Assembly (NCBI GenBank): GCA_964353255.1
Contig: CAYGVJ010000011.1
Span: 1 to 61,839, forward strand
Direction of reading: 5' to 3'
Origin: VFZS01 sp964353255
GTDB taxonomy: Bacteria > Acidobacteriota > Terriglobia > Bryobacterales > Bryobacteraceae
DNA length: 61,839 nucleotides
Within the stretch, counting starts at the first letter, position 1. Each line of letters begins with the position of its first letter. The notes beneath the pieces were generated by a model. The model was given only the letters and a program-made list of their open reading frames with translations. It was not told the DNA's origin and made no database searches. Position numbers and translations under genes: made by a program. This document shows positions 1-9,045 of the stretch, piece after piece.

Positions 1-794
1 TCGGCGCGCAGGCGGCGGCGGGTGCGCAGGGCGTCGGCGTAGACCTTCAACGCCTGGGCCAGGCTGGTGCCGAAGCGTTCGCTCTGTACGATCATGGCCG
101 CCAGCGACTTGATGTCCTCGATCCCGGTCCGGCGGACAAGCTGCTGGAAGGCCACCGCGCGCTCCTGGCCGGCCTTGACCTGCATGACCACGGTGAAGAA
201 CTCGTTGGCCAGCTCGGGGTGAAGGTACTGCATCTCCTCGCTGACCCGCTGCATGGCCTGGTCCAAGGCCAGGCCGGTCCCCAGCACGATGCCCAGCATG
301 TCCACCGTGTCGGGCAGGGATTCCTGAAGCTTGCGCCGGTAGCGTTTCACCAGGCGGTGCAGCACCTGCTGGGGCAGCATCCAGCCCAGAATGGCCGCCG
401 CCACCAGACCGGTGAACATGCTGACCGGCGGGCTGTTCCGCTGGACCCAGGCCATTGCGGCCAGCAGGCCAAAGAAGAAAAAGAGAGCCGACAGAGCGTA
501 GACCGCCACGGCGTTCCGCCCGCGAATGCCAGCCTGGATGAGTTCTCTTTCCGAGCCCCTGAGCCAGTCCTCGCCGCCCGGCACCAGGCTGACCAGGAAC
601 TGGAAGCCGTCCAGGAATCCCCTGCCGCGACGGCGCCGCGGCGCGCGCTCGCCGGCCACCACCGCGCGGGCCTGGAGCTCTTCGAGCCGGTCCCCCAGCG
701 GGTCCTCGCGGTTCTGGAACAACGCCGCCGCCGACCACAGCAGGGCCGCCACGGTGGCAAAGGCGAGGACGAAGAAAACACCAGCCAGGAGCAT
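1..794 (-). CDS. tadC: TadC-type Flp pilus inner-membrane platform protein (3' end cut by window edge)
   Basis: Inner-membrane platform protein of the Tad/Flp type IVc pilus, partner of TadB and of the TadA ATPase. About 264 codons are visible from an ATG at 794; the C-terminus lies outside the window. There is a membrane segment at residues 2-24, a second hydrophobic pair at about 100-140, then the start of a T2SF domain (LPDTVDMLGIVLGTGLALDQ, about 160-185) with the family feature of a conserved amphipathic run around ERFGTSLAQAL. The start lies 6 nt after the TadB stop, so it is translated as part of the same operon. Family and position in the Tad gene order agree, so the call is firm; only the length is unknown. 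Confidence 0.9.
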   Translation of the reverse strand, partial: MLLAGVFFVLAFATVAALLWSAAALFQNREDPLGDRLEELQARAVVAGERAPRRRRGRGFLDGFQFLVSLVPGGEDWLRGSERELIQAGIRGRNAVAVYALSALFFFFGLLAAMAWVQRNSPPVSMFTGLVAAAILGWMLPQQVLHRLVKRYRRKLQESLPDTVDMLGIVLGTGLALDQAMQRVSEEMQYLHPELANEFFTVVMQVKAGQERAVAFQQLVRRTGIEDIKSLAAMIVQSERFGTSLAQALKVYADALRTRRRLRA

Positions 795-800
795 GCGGCT

Positions 801-1775
801 TCAGTACCTCACGTTGGCAATGCGCCGGATGATAAGAATGCCCACGATCTCCGACAGAATCGCGTAAGTCAGAAACTTGCTCCCGGTCGGATCGGAATAC
901 AACAACCGGATGTACTCCGGCTTGAGAAACCACATCACCAGGGCCACCACTACCGGCAAGGCGCACAGCAAGGCGGCCGAGAAGCGCTGCTGGGCGGTGT
1001 GGGCCTTCATCCTGGCCGCCAGGCTCAGCCGCTCGCGCATCAGCAGCGAGAGGCCCTCCAGCACCCCCACCAGGTTGGCCCCGGTCTGCCGCTGGAGGAT
1101 CAGGCCGGTGATGAAGAACTTCAGATCCATCAGCGGGACGCGCCGGCCCAGGCTGTGCAGCGCCGCCTCGAGCTGGGAGCCCAGAGCCAGTTCCTCGATG
1201 ACTTTCTTGAACTCCATGCGCACCGGCTCTGCCGTCTCGCCGGCCACCGTCTCCAGCCCGCTGTGGATGTTGTGACCGGCCTTCATCGAGCGGTTGAACA
1301 GGTCGATAGCGTCAGGCAGGTTGGCCTCGAACTTCTTCAGCCGCTTGCTGCGCACCCGCAGGATGTACAACAATGGCACGGCCGCCAGCGCGGCGGTGAG
1401 CAGCAGTCGCAACAGCAACAGGGACAGACCTGCCAGCCCCCAGAACACCCAGGCGCCCAGCGCAATCAGCGCCCAAACCACGATAACGTCGGCGGCCCGG
1501 TAAGGCAGATTGGCCTGCTGTATGGACTCTTGCAGGCGGCGGACCAGACCGACCCAGGCAATGAAGTCTCCCAGGAAGGCCAGCGAACCGCGGCGCTCCT
1601 GGCGGACCAGGTCCGGAGCCGCGCGGGAGCGCACGCCGAAGTGGGCACGCACCTCGCGCAAGCGGCCCCCGAGCTGCCGCTGGTGCTCGCGCTGCGGCCC
1701 CGCCCATACCGCGTACCCGGCCGCCAGCAAGGCGCCCGCGAAGAGGGCGAAAGCGATCAGCGTGAATCCCAGCAT
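801..1775 (-). CDS. tadB: TadB-type Flp pilus inner-membrane platform protein
   Basis: Integral membrane T2SF-domain protein, 324 residues, the usual length of TadB. It forms the inner-membrane platform of the Tad pilus with TadC. Membrane segments are visible at about 1-25, 95-140 and two near the C-terminus (FSAALLCALPVVVALVMWFL and FLTYAILSEIVGILII). The T2SF domain begins with FEANLPDAIDLFNRSMKAGH, a typical opening for this family. It sits 12 nt after the tadA stop. Nothing about it is unusual. Confidence 0.93.
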   Translation of the reverse strand: MLGFTLIAFALFAGALLAAGYAVWAGPQREHQRQLGGRLREVRAHFGVRSRAAPDLVRQERRGSLAFLGDFIAWVGLVRRLQESIQQANLPYRAADVIVVWALIALGAWVFWGLAGLSLLLLRLLLTAALAAVPLLYILRVRSKRLKKFEANLPDAIDLFNRSMKAGHNIHSGLETVAGETAEPVRMEFKKVIEELALGSQLEAALHSLGRRVPLMDLKFFITGLILQRQTGANLVGVLEGLSLLMRERLSLAARMKAHTAQQRFSAALLCALPVVVALVMWFLKPEYIRLLYSDPTGSKFLTYAILSEIVGILIIRRIANVRY

Positions 1776-1787
1776 CCGGGCCTCACA

Positions 1788-3110
1788 TCATCTCTCCCTC
1801 ACCTCGTGCTCCTCCTGGAAGATAGAGTGCGCCAGGTGAATGCCGTAAGCCTTGAGCCGGTCCAGGCAGGCCGGCCGGTAGCCGGTGGCCCGGAAGCGGC
1901 CCAGCACGCGGCCGCGCGGGCTGACCCCGCCGCGCTCGAAGGCAAAAACCTCCTCCATCTCCACCTGCTCGTTCTCGACGCCGAGCACTTCACTGATGCC
2001 CGTGACCTTGCGCGTCCCGTCGGTCAGGCGGACGGTGTGGACGACGACGTGGATGGCCGAGGTCAGCATCTGGCGGATGACTTTGTCGGGGATGTGCTGG
2101 CTGGCCATCATCACCATGGTTTCCAGGCGGCCGAAGGAGTCGCGCGCGGAATTGGCGTGGACCGTGGTCATCGAGCCGTCGTGACCGGTGTTCATGGCCT
2201 GAAGCATGTCCAGCGCCTCGGGCCCCCGGCACTCGCCGATCACGATGCGGTCAGGACGCATGCGCAGCGAGTTGATGACCAGCTCGCGCTGGGTGATGGC
2301 GCCGGCGCCCTCGATGTTCATGGGACGGGTCTCCAGGCGCACCACATGGGACTGCTGGAGCTGCAACTCGGCCGTGTCCTCGATGGTGACGATGCGCTCC
2401 TCCTCGGGGATGAACCGCGACAGCGTGTTGAGCATGGTGGTCTTGCCGGAGCCGGAGCCCCCGGAAATCACCACGTTCATCCGGGCCTCCACGCAGCCGC
2501 TCAGGAAATCCAGCATCCCCGTGGTCAGCGTCTCGTTGCGCAGCAGGTCCTCGGTGGAGAGCAGCTTCTTGCCGAAGCGGCGGATGGTAAGCACCGGGCC
2601 GATCAGCGAAACCGGGGGAATGACGGCGCAGACGCGGGAGCCGTCGGCGAGGCGCGCGTCCACAATGGGCGAGGAATCGTCGATGCGGCGCCCGATGTTG
2701 GAGACGATGCGGTCGATGATCATCCGCACGTGCGCGGTGTCCTTGAAGCGTACGTTGGTCTCCGCCAGGCGCCCGCCGCGCTCCACGTAAACGTTGTCGA
2801 AGCCGTTGACCAGGATGTCGCTAACCGAGGGGTCCTTCAGCAGCGGCTCCAGGGGGCCCAGGCCGAAGACCTCGTCCAGCACCTCCTCGATCAGCCGCTC
2901 GCGCTCCAGGGTGGTCAGGGGAATGGCTTCCTCGGAGAGGAGTCTCTCCACCACCAGGCCGATCTGGCCCCGCACGCCGTCCTTGCTCAGACCGCGGAGC
3001 TGGTCGGGAGACAACGAGTTCAGCAGCTTGGAGTGGATCTGGCTCTTGATCTCGAACCAGCGCTCGGTGCCGGTCGTCGGCCGGGGCAAAGTGCGAGAGG
3101 CCACTCTCAT
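1788..3110 (-). CDS. tadA: TadA/CpaF secretion ATPase
   Basis: Hexameric secretion NTPase powering Flp pilus assembly (CpaF family), 440 residues. Walker A GGSGSGKTT is at about 217-225, followed by a Walker B/Asp box region (RIVTIEDTAELQLQQ) and the His box (TGHDGSMTTVHANS). The N-terminal part with ILVNGFDNVYVERGG is characteristic of CpaF. I chose the ATG at 3110 because it overlaps the cpaE stop as ATGA; an upstream in-frame ATG at 3191 lies deep inside cpaE and has no support. Confidence 0.95.
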   Translation of the reverse strand: MRVASRTLPRPTTGTERWFEIKSQIHSKLLNSLSPDQLRGLSKDGVRGQIGLVVERLLSEEAIPLTTLERERLIEEVLDEVFGLGPLEPLLKDPSVSDILVNGFDNVYVERGGRLAETNVRFKDTAHVRMIIDRIVSNIGRRIDDSSPIVDARLADGSRVCAVIPPVSLIGPVLTIRRFGKKLLSTEDLLRNETLTTGMLDFLSGCVEARMNVVISGGSGSGKTTMLNTLSRFIPEEERIVTIEDTAELQLQQSHVVRLETRPMNIEGAGAITQRELVINSLRMRPDRIVIGECRGPEALDMLQAMNTGHDGSMTTVHANSARDSFGRLETMVMMASQHIPDKVIRQMLTSAIHVVVHTVRLTDGTRKVTGISEVLGVENEQVEMEEVFAFERGGVSPRGRVLGRFRATGYRPACLDRLKAYGIHLAHSIFQEEHEVRER

Positions 3111-4291
3111 CCTCCAGCTTCGACGCTCCTGGCGTCGCCAGCCCTGGCGCCGGTGGCCTTGTCCACGAAGGCGCGGAAGGTCCGGTCCCACTCCCCGGCC
3201 GCCTGCCGGTCCGCCACCACCGGCCGCGCGCGGTTGATGGCTACCAGGACCGCGGGCGAGCTGGGTATCCCGTAGAAAACCCTCTGGTTCAGCGTCTGCT
3301 GTATCTGTTCCAGCGTAGCATGGTTGGCGTTGGTCCGCCGCTGGTACTGGTTTACCACCACCTTGAGCTGATCCTGGCTGAAGCCCATGCGCATCAGGAA
3401 AGAGATGTAGCGCTGCGCGTTCCGGATGGAGGGGTACTCCTGGGTGACCACCAGGAAGACCGCCGAAGAGGCCTGCAAAGCGGCCAGCACCACCTCGTCG
3501 GCGACGGCCCGGCCGGCGTCGATCACGATGGACTCGTACTTCTCCACCAGGAAGGCGGAGAACTCGCGGAACATCGGCTCGGAGAAGTAGCCGCGCTGCT
3601 CGAGGGCCTCCGCGGGGCCGACCAGGAAGAAGCCCAGGGGATCGCGAGTGACGAAGCCCTCGAACAGAGCCTGGTCCATGCGACCCAGGTTCTCCGCTAC
3701 CTCCAGCAGCGTGTACTGGGGCGAGGCGCCCACCTGCATGGCGACGTCATTGCCCACCCAGTCCAGGTCCACCAGCACCGCCTGCTGCTTGCGTTGCGCC
3801 AGCACGGAGGCGAAGTTGACCGCCAGGGTGGTGGTTCCCACCCCGCCCTTGGCGCCCAGGAAGGAGTAGATGCGGCCCAGCTTGCTGACCGTGGCGCCGC
3901 TCCGGTGCGGCGCCCGCTCCAGGCGCGCCATAGCCTCGCGGAAGTCCACGCGCTTGAACGGCTGGATCAGAAAGTCGCTGGCCCCGGCCCGCACGGCCGC
4001 CACCACGGTCTCGCCGTCGGCGTGGTAGTTCGAGGCGATCACGTAAAGATCCGGCGCCGCCTGCTTGGCTTTCTCCAGGGCTCTCAGCGCCGTCTCGCTG
4101 TCGCCCGCCAGGTCCACCATCAAGGCCGCTTCCGGGTGGCGCTCCAGGTCCTGAAGCACCCGAATGTACAGGTTAGCCGCGACTTCGGCGTATTCCCCGA
4201 TCACCTTGGCGTTGGCGATGTTCAGCAGGTTCTCGCGGACCATTTCCCGGAAGTGTTCGTCGCCGGAGGCCACCAGCAATGAAATCGGCAT
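3107..4291 (-). CDS. cpaE: CpaE/TadZ-type pilus localisation ATPase
   Basis: MinD/ParA-superfamily protein of Tad loci that places the pilus machine at the pole. It has 394 residues. Residues 1-120 form a receiver-like fold (VRAGASDFLIQPFKRVDF ends it) without an obvious phosphorylation site. The ATPase domain starts at about 140 with the deviant Walker A GAKGGVGTTT and the VDLDWVGNDVA switch region. The ATG at 4291 has an AGGAGAGGG ribosome site just upstream; longer in-frame starts would overlap the upstream pseudopilin gene. The 3' end overlaps tadA by 4 nt. Confidence 0.92.
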   Translation of the reverse strand: MPISLLVASGDEHFREMVRENLLNIANAKVIGEYAEVAANLYIRVLQDLERHPEAALMVDLAGDSETALRALEKAKQAAPDLYVIASNYHADGETVVAAVRAGASDFLIQPFKRVDFREAMARLERAPHRSGATVSKLGRIYSFLGAKGGVGTTTLAVNFASVLAQRKQQAVLVDLDWVGNDVAMQVGASPQYTLLEVAENLGRMDQALFEGFVTRDPLGFFLVGPAEALEQRGYFSEPMFREFSAFLVEKYESIVIDAGRAVADEVVLAALQASSAVFLVVTQEYPSIRNAQRYISFLMRMGFSQDQLKVVVNQYQRRTNANHATLEQIQQTLNQRVFYGIPSSPAVLVAINRARPVVADRQAAGEWDRTFRAFVDKATGARAGDARSVEAGG

Positions 4292-4299
4292 ACCCTCTC

Positions 4300-4866
4300 C
4301 TACGGTAGACAGGTTCCCTGTTCCGGATCGCAGCCCGCGCTTTCCACCGGCACCGTGGTGCGGAAGTCGGGCAGGGGAACGCCGGGCAAACCTAAGTAGC
4401 TCAAAAGCCTTCGAAACGTGTAGTTGGTCACCTGGACCGTCACCACGTCGGGCACGCACATTACGCTGCACTCGCCCTGATCGCAGGAAAACTCCTCCAG
4501 CGCCCCGCTCTCCGCGTTGCGGGAGAAATACTGCACCTGGATCTCGGCCGGCCCGTTCTGAAACTGGTCCATGTCAACGACGAGCGGCACGTGCGACCGC
4601 ATGTAGGTCTGAACGTTGCTGCCCGAGCCGTCCCAGCAGTGGGTGGCGGCGTAGCGGGCGCCGTCGCGGGTCATCTCGCCCACGCTGTGCCAGACCCAGA
4701 GCATCTCGGAGGTGAAGATGAGGGCGAACGTCAGCGGCATCATCACCGCCGAGTACAGAATGGCCCATTCCACCACCGTCTGCCCGGAGACCGCTCGCTC
4801 ACGCTCGCGGCTCAGAAACACTTGCCGAGCCGCGACCGTAAGGGAGCGGATAGAGGCACGCCGCAT
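4300..4866 (-). CDS. TadE/TadF-like pseudopilin with an in-frame palindromic repeat
   Basis: Minor pseudopilin of the Tad pilus, 188 residues. After a basic N-terminus comes SGQTVVEWAILYSAVMMPLT, a TadE-type class III signal/membrane segment, then a Cys-containing periplasmic part. The start at 4866 overlaps the upstream gene's stop as TGATG. Residues of about 6-26 (RSLTVAARQVFLSRERERAV) are encoded by a hairpin-forming repeat at 4791-4849 and look like an insertion into the N-terminal leader, so the leader is longer than in relatives. TadE versus TadF cannot be separated from sequence alone. Confidence 0.8.
   Translation of the reverse strand: MRRASIRSLTVAARQVFLSRERERAVSGQTVVEWAILYSAVMMPLTFALIFTSEMLWVWHSVGEMTRDGARYAATHCWDGSGSNVQTYMRSHVPLVVDMDQFQNGPAEIQVQYFSRNAESGALEEFSCDQGECSVMCVPDVVTVQVTNYTFRRLLSYLGLPGVPLPDFRTTVPVESAGCDPEQGTCLP
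4791..4849. repeat. Palindromic repeat inside the pseudopilin gene
   Basis: On the plus strand the arm CCGCTCGCTCACGCTCGCGG is answered about 10 nt later by CCGCGACCGTAAGGGAGCGG, giving a long imperfect hairpin. A close relative of the second arm recurs at 10067-10104. The repeat is fully inside a reading frame and adds about 20 basic residues without breaking it. Confidence 0.8.
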
Positions 4867-5369
4867 CACGTCCCTCCGTACGGCAAACGCACCTGGGGCC
4901 GGAGCGCAATGGGATCCAAGACCAGGCGCGGGAAGCGAAGCCGGATGGGGTAGCCCTCCACCAGTGAGACCACGATCGAGTACGGCGCCACGCCGCCGGC
5001 GCTCGTGTCGCAACCGCTCGAGGAGCAGTCGCACTGTTCCAGCGCCTGGGTGTCCGGGTTGAAGCGCTCGATGCGCACCTGGATCTGCTCCGCCGTCAGG
5101 TTGGCTATCAACGGGTCGGCAGTCGCGTCCAGCGTGCCGGTGAGCGCGTAGTTCTTGGCGGCCTCGATGGTGGCGTCGGTATCGTCGCAGAAATTCACCC
5201 CCTGCTGCGTGCCCAGGTAACGCGCCAGGTTGTACAGGATCTTGTGCAGGGCGACGTAAGTGTAGGCCACGCGGCCCAGTTCCACCACGCCCATCAGCAG
5301 CAGCACCGCTACTGGCGCCCACAGCACCACCTCGACCACCGTGCTGCCCCCCCGCGCCCCGCGCCTCAT
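4866..5369 (-). CDS. TadE-like pseudopilin
   Basis: Pseudopilin of the Tad system, 167 residues. GGSTVVEVVLWAPVAVLLLM near the N-terminus is a typical TadE motif: Glu at position +5 of the putative mature protein followed by a membrane helix. The C-terminal half has a CDCSSSGCD cysteine cluster that could form disulphides outside the membrane. ATGA overlap with the upstream TadG-like gene at 5366-5369 and TGATG overlap downstream show tight translational coupling. Confidence 0.85.
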   Translation of the reverse strand: MRRGARGGSTVVEVVLWAPVAVLLLMGVVELGRVAYTYVALHKILYNLARYLGTQQGVNFCDDTDATIEAAKNYALTGTLDATADPLIANLTAEQIQVRIERFNPDTQALEQCDCSSSGCDTSAGGVAPYSIVVSLVEGYPIRLRFPRLVLDPIALRPQVRLPYGGT

Positions 5370-6700
5370 TGGTGCAACACCACCTTCCCCGGGCCGGCCG
5401 CCAACTGGCAGCCGTCGAAGCGCCCGGCCTTGAGCGGGACCACGCTGCCAAGATAGAGCGCCACAAACCGCCCGTCGGCATCGCTGGGATTGATGTTGAC
5501 GCCGCTGGGGTTGGGTTCGACCAGAAACTGGCGGAAGCCCAGCACGGTCATCGTGCCGGAGGAAGAAAGCGCATCGACAATGGGGACGGTGATGACGCGG
5601 CGCTTGTTGCCGATGTAAGCGCCATACTCATCCAGGTCGCTGATGTCGGTGTCCGCCTGGTAGGCCTGCAAAGAATCCACTTCCGGGATGCTCGAGCAGA
5701 CATCGGAAACGGTAACGTCGAACCGGGTCCACAGGCCGCACAACAAGTAGTTCACCGCCGCCGGCGGAGCCTGCCGGCAGGCCTGCGGAGTGGCGCTCGC
5801 CCACATCGTCTCGCCGTCCGCGGAGGCCACCTGCATGCAACCCAGCGCCGCATCGGTCGAGCCCGGCAAACCCTGAGCCCCGATGCGATAGAGCTGGGTG
5901 CTCTCGTCCGCAAACACCGTCGCCGTCTCGTTGTACCGGTTCAACAGCAGGTAGGGGGCCAGGGTTCCGGACAGCGGACTGGGCGCCGGCTGGCCGGTGC
6001 ACATGTAGCTGAAAGTGTACTTGCTGTTGAGGGTGTAGCCGAAGTTGGTGGTGTCCTCGGCATCGATGGGCGCGATCGCCAGCGGCTCGATGCCGCAAGC
6101 CGTGCACAGCGGCGCGCTGATGCCCGCCACCGCCCCGGCCCGGACGGCCGTCTTGCGCTCGGTCCCCAGCGGGAGAAAGCTCCAGAACAGCAACGGGGCC
6201 TCGGCGGTGATGATGACCTTGGCATAGCGGGCGGTGCGGCCGCCGGCCGTGGTGGTCCCCTCGGAGCCGCCGGACTCCAGGGCATTGGCCAGGGTGTCGT
6301 AGTAAGTGGGGTCAAAGACCTCGCTGCTCAGGACGCCGCCCACACCCCCGATGGCCGTGCCGCCGAAGTTGTACCGGTTCCCGTAACCGGATTCCGAGTC
6401 CAGCGTGGCCCGGGCCACGGCGCTGGCCGTATCCAGAGCCACGTCCGTGCCGCTCAACTCCTGGGCCGCCGCCAGGGCCATGGCGTTCGCCGCGGCCTTC
6501 AGTTCGGCGCGCACCAGGTAGAGCCGTCCCAGATCCACGCCGAAACCCATCAGCCCGAAAACTACCGGGACCAGTATTACCAGCACCTCCAGGGACACGG
6601 TTCCAGCGCGCCTCCTCTTCGTGGCGCAAGCACTCCTGCTTGCCGCCTCGACACTCGTGTCGAGGCATGCGCCTGCCCTACTTGGGTTCCTGGTAACCAC
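5366..6700 (-). CDS. TadG-like pilus assembly protein
   Basis: Probable TadG-type protein of the Tad locus, 444 residues: a Flp/TadE-type N-terminal membrane segment (GTVSLEVLVILVPVVFGLMG, about 34-53), then AELKAAANAMALAAAQEL typical of TadG, and a long extracytoplasmic region. I see no clear von Willebrand A motif. The start is uncertain: the longest form begins at GTG 6700, overlapping the cpaC stop; an AGGAGG-preceded GTG further in would remove the basic residues normally found before the membrane segment. Residues of about 10-27 are encoded by a palindromic repeat (6626-6666). Confidence 0.75.
   Translation of the reverse strand: MVTRNPSRAGACLDTSVEAASRSACATKRRRAGTVSLEVLVILVPVVFGLMGFGVDLGRLYLVRAELKAAANAMALAAAQELSGTDVALDTASAVARATLDSESGYGNRYNFGGTAIGGVGGVLSSEVFDPTYYDTLANALESGGSEGTTTAGGRTARYAKVIITAEAPLLFWSFLPLGTERKTAVRAGAVAGISAPLCTACGIEPLAIAPIDAEDTTNFGYTLNSKYTFSYMCTGQPAPSPLSGTLAPYLLLNRYNETATVFADESTQLYRIGAQGLPGSTDAALGCMQVASADGETMWASATPQACRQAPPAAVNYLLCGLWTRFDVTVSDVCSSIPEVDSLQAYQADTDISDLDEYGAYIGNKRRVITVPIVDALSSSGTMTVLGFRQFLVEPNPSGVNINPSDADGRFVALYLGSVVPLKAGRFDGCQLAAGPGKVVLHQ
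6626..6666. repeat. Double palindrome inside the start of the TadG-like gene
   Basis: Two adjacent palindromes: GCAAGCA/TGCTTGC at 6626-6643 and the perfect GCCTCGACAC-TC-GTGTCGAGGC at 6645-6666. Together they encode the stretch SVEAASRSACAT of the TadG-like protein. A related sequence (encoding VEAASRS in one frame) follows the flp pilin stop near 10610-10650. Confidence 0.75.
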
Positions 6701-8093
6701 GTGGTCCGACGAACTCCGGTTTCTTGGATTCCTTGGGCTTGGCCGGCTGCGGGGCGCCCTTTGCGGCAGCCACCGGCGGCAGGAAGGCCTCGGGAAGCTG
6801 CGGCAACAGGATCTGCTCCTCCGGGCTGAGCGGGCGCACGAAGCGCGGCGTGATCACCACCAGCAGCTCGTCGCTCGACTTGCGCGTCGAGTGGCTGCGG
6901 AAGAGGCGCCCGATGATGGGCAGATCTCCAAACCCGGGCAGCTTGGTCAGCACCTGCTGCACCCGGTTGTCGATCAGCCCGGCGATGGCGAAACTCTCCC
7001 CGTCCTTCAGAATCACCTCGGTCTCGGCGGTGCGCGTGGTGATGGCGGGAATCAGGAAGCCTTGCAGGGTGACGGCGTTGGCGAAGTCCAGCGAACTCAC
7101 CTCGGGCTTGACGTTCAGGCGGATGGCCCCGGCCTCCGTCAGCGTAGGCGTGAAATTCAACTGCACGCCGAAAGGCTTGAACTGCACGGTGACCACCGGA
7201 GCGGTAGCTCCGCCCGTCGGCGTCGTGGTGATCGTGGGGAAGGGAAACTGGCCGCCGGCCAGGAAGCTGGCCGCCTTGCCTTCGACGGCGATCAGGTTGG
7301 GCTCGGCCAGGATCTGCAACAGGTTCCGGGACTGCAAGGCGCGGATGGTGGCGCCGATGTTCAGATCCGGCCGGAAGATGAACAGGTTGAGGAAGTCCGA
7401 GATGCTGACGGTGGTGTCGGAGAAACGCTGGTTCTGAAACTGAAGCTGTGAAAAGCGCGGCTGCTGGAACTGCTGGGTGGTCATCGAGCCCAGCGTGGTG
7501 TCGTTGCGCGAGAAGTAGTTGAAGCCCAGTTCGGCCATCGCGGTGCGGTCCACGGTGGCGAACTTCACCTGAAGCAGGATCTGGCGCGGGTCCGGCAGGG
7601 GCGGGGTCTTGATCAGGTTGACGACGTTCTTGGCCCGGACCGAAGCCAGCGCCGCGGCTTTCTTCGACTGCTCGGCGTCCTTGGCCGTCCCGCTCAGCAC
7701 CAGGGTCTCTTCATTGCCGGTTACGGAGACGGAGGCCCCGGGCAAGCCCTCGCTGAGCTGGCGGCGGAGAGTATCGATCTCGGTGGTGTCGGCGGTCACG
7801 CGGACGTCGTAACGGACTGGGTCCGCGCCGGTTTCCCAGATCACTAGCGTGGTGTTGCCGGGGCTCTTGGCGTTCACCATGACCTCGCGCGGGGAAACCA
7901 CCACGGCGTCGGCAATCTTGGGCTCGGCGATGGCCACGCGCTGCACGTCTGTTGCGAGCTGGAGCAGCTCGCCCCGGCCGACCATCAGGCTCAGCTCACG
8001 CGCTGTCCCGGAGGGACGTACCGGCTGGGTCTGAGCCAGCGCACCCAGGGCAACGACGGCCAGCCACGGGAAGCGGATAATTCGAACTCTCAT
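6678..8093 (-). CDS. cpaC: CpaC/RcpA outer-membrane secretin
   Basis: Outer-membrane secretin that forms the pore for the Flp pilus, 471 residues. It has a signal peptide (1-20, cleaved near LAQTQ), an N-terminal pilus/BON-like part (SVTGNEETLVLSGTAKD), and the secretin domain from about 250 to 425. The VKPEVSSLD and SFAIAGLID...LPGFGDLPIIGRLFRS blocks are hallmark secretin motifs. It ends in a Pro/Lys-rich tail. It overlaps cpaB by 4 nt (ATGA). Confidence 0.95.
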   Translation of the reverse strand: MRVRIIRFPWLAVVALGALAQTQPVRPSGTARELSLMVGRGELLQLATDVQRVAIAEPKIADAVVVSPREVMVNAKSPGNTTLVIWETGADPVRYDVRVTADTTEIDTLRRQLSEGLPGASVSVTGNEETLVLSGTAKDAEQSKKAAALASVRAKNVVNLIKTPPLPDPRQILLQVKFATVDRTAMAELGFNYFSRNDTTLGSMTTQQFQQPRFSQLQFQNQRFSDTTVSISDFLNLFIFRPDLNIGATIRALQSRNLLQILAEPNLIAVEGKAASFLAGGQFPFPTITTTPTGGATAPVVTVQFKPFGVQLNFTPTLTEAGAIRLNVKPEVSSLDFANAVTLQGFLIPAITTRTAETEVILKDGESFAIAGLIDNRVQQVLTKLPGFGDLPIIGRLFRSHSTRKSSDELLVVITPRFVRPLSPEEQILLPQLPEAFLPPVAAAKGAPQPAKPKESKKPEFVGPRGYQEPK

Positions 8094-8986
8094 GGGAAGA
8101 TTTCCTGGACGTGCTTGTCGCCGCGGAAAACGTCTACCACGACCCTGGGTTTGGGCGGCGTCTTCTTCTCCTCGACTCTGCGCTGCCCGGTCAGTTCCCG
8201 CCAGGCGTTCTCGTCCTTGATCTCGGGCGGCTTGCTGCCCGTCAGGGGAGGCAGGCCGCGCCGGGCGCGTGCCGTGCGGGCATAGATCATGGGGTCCAGG
8301 GCTTCCGCAGTGACGGCTCTGGAATCGGCAGCCAGCGAGCGGTCCAAGGGGTTCCGCAACGCCAGGCTTATGCGGCCCTGGTTCTTGGCCAGTTCGAGCC
8401 TGCGGGCCTCCTCGGGAGTCACCAGCAGCGTGGCCACGGGCACCTTGGGGGCCCGCGGATCCACGGTCTGCCCGGTTTGGGTCAGCCGCCCCACCGCCAG
8501 CACCTCGATGTCCTGCAAGATGGTGATGGTGCTGGCTTCGGCCGCCGAGCCGGTGCGGGTGAATAGCACGTCCACGCGGGAATGAGGCTGGATGAGGCCG
8601 GCCACGCCGCTGGAGTCCGTGACAGGCACGGCGATGGCGCGCTTGCCGGGCTGAATCGTGGCCGGCACCCCCTCGGCTTTGGTCCAGGCCGAAAGCCGGC
8701 TGCTGTTGAGCACCTCGAAGGCGTTCACCGGGTACAGCAGCACATGGTCTTCGGCGTCCCGCTCCTGCGCGATCATGCCCTTAGGGAGGTCCTTCTCCAG
8801 GACGTTGACCGCCCTGAGATCGGCTCGCCGCAGCCGGGTTCCCGCGGGCATGTCCCGGGCCGCGGCCACGGCCTGGACGAACTTGTCCCGTTTCTGCCCC
8901 CTCATCTGGGACCACAGGAACCAGGTGAGGGCCAATGCCGACAGCCAGGCAATGCCGAAAATCATGAACGCTCTTCGACGGTCCAT
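8090..8986 (-). CDS. cpaB: CpaB/RcpC pilus assembly protein
   Basis: Periplasmic, membrane-anchored protein with an SAF domain, thought to stabilise the secretin channel. 298 residues: an N-terminal membrane anchor at 7-27, SAF domain at about 40-105 (ARDMPAGTRLRRADLRAV is a classic SAF opening), then the CpaB C-terminal domain with GKRAIAVPVTDSSGVAGLIQ and RVDVLFTR. It follows the membrane-protein gene after about 60 nt and is coupled to cpaC. Confidence 0.93.
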   Translation of the reverse strand: MDRRRAFMIFGIAWLSALALTWFLWSQMRGQKRDKFVQAVAAARDMPAGTRLRRADLRAVNVLEKDLPKGMIAQERDAEDHVLLYPVNAFEVLNSSRLSAWTKAEGVPATIQPGKRAIAVPVTDSSGVAGLIQPHSRVDVLFTRTGSAAEASTITILQDIEVLAVGRLTQTGQTVDPRAPKVPVATLLVTPEEARRLELAKNQGRISLALRNPLDRSLAADSRAVTAEALDPMIYARTARARRGLPPLTGSKPPEIKDENAWRELTGQRRVEEKKTPPKPRVVVDVFRGDKHVQEIFP

Positions 8987-9045
8987 CCGATGCCCTCGAC
9001 ACCCTAATCTTTGTTAAACACCATATAAGCTACCAAGTTCCGACA

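Noticed and set aside
219..3275. Very long plus-strand open frame opposite the Tad genes
   Set aside because: Gln/His/Arg-rich translation typical of an antisense shadow in high-G+C DNA; the minus strand holds clear Tad genes.
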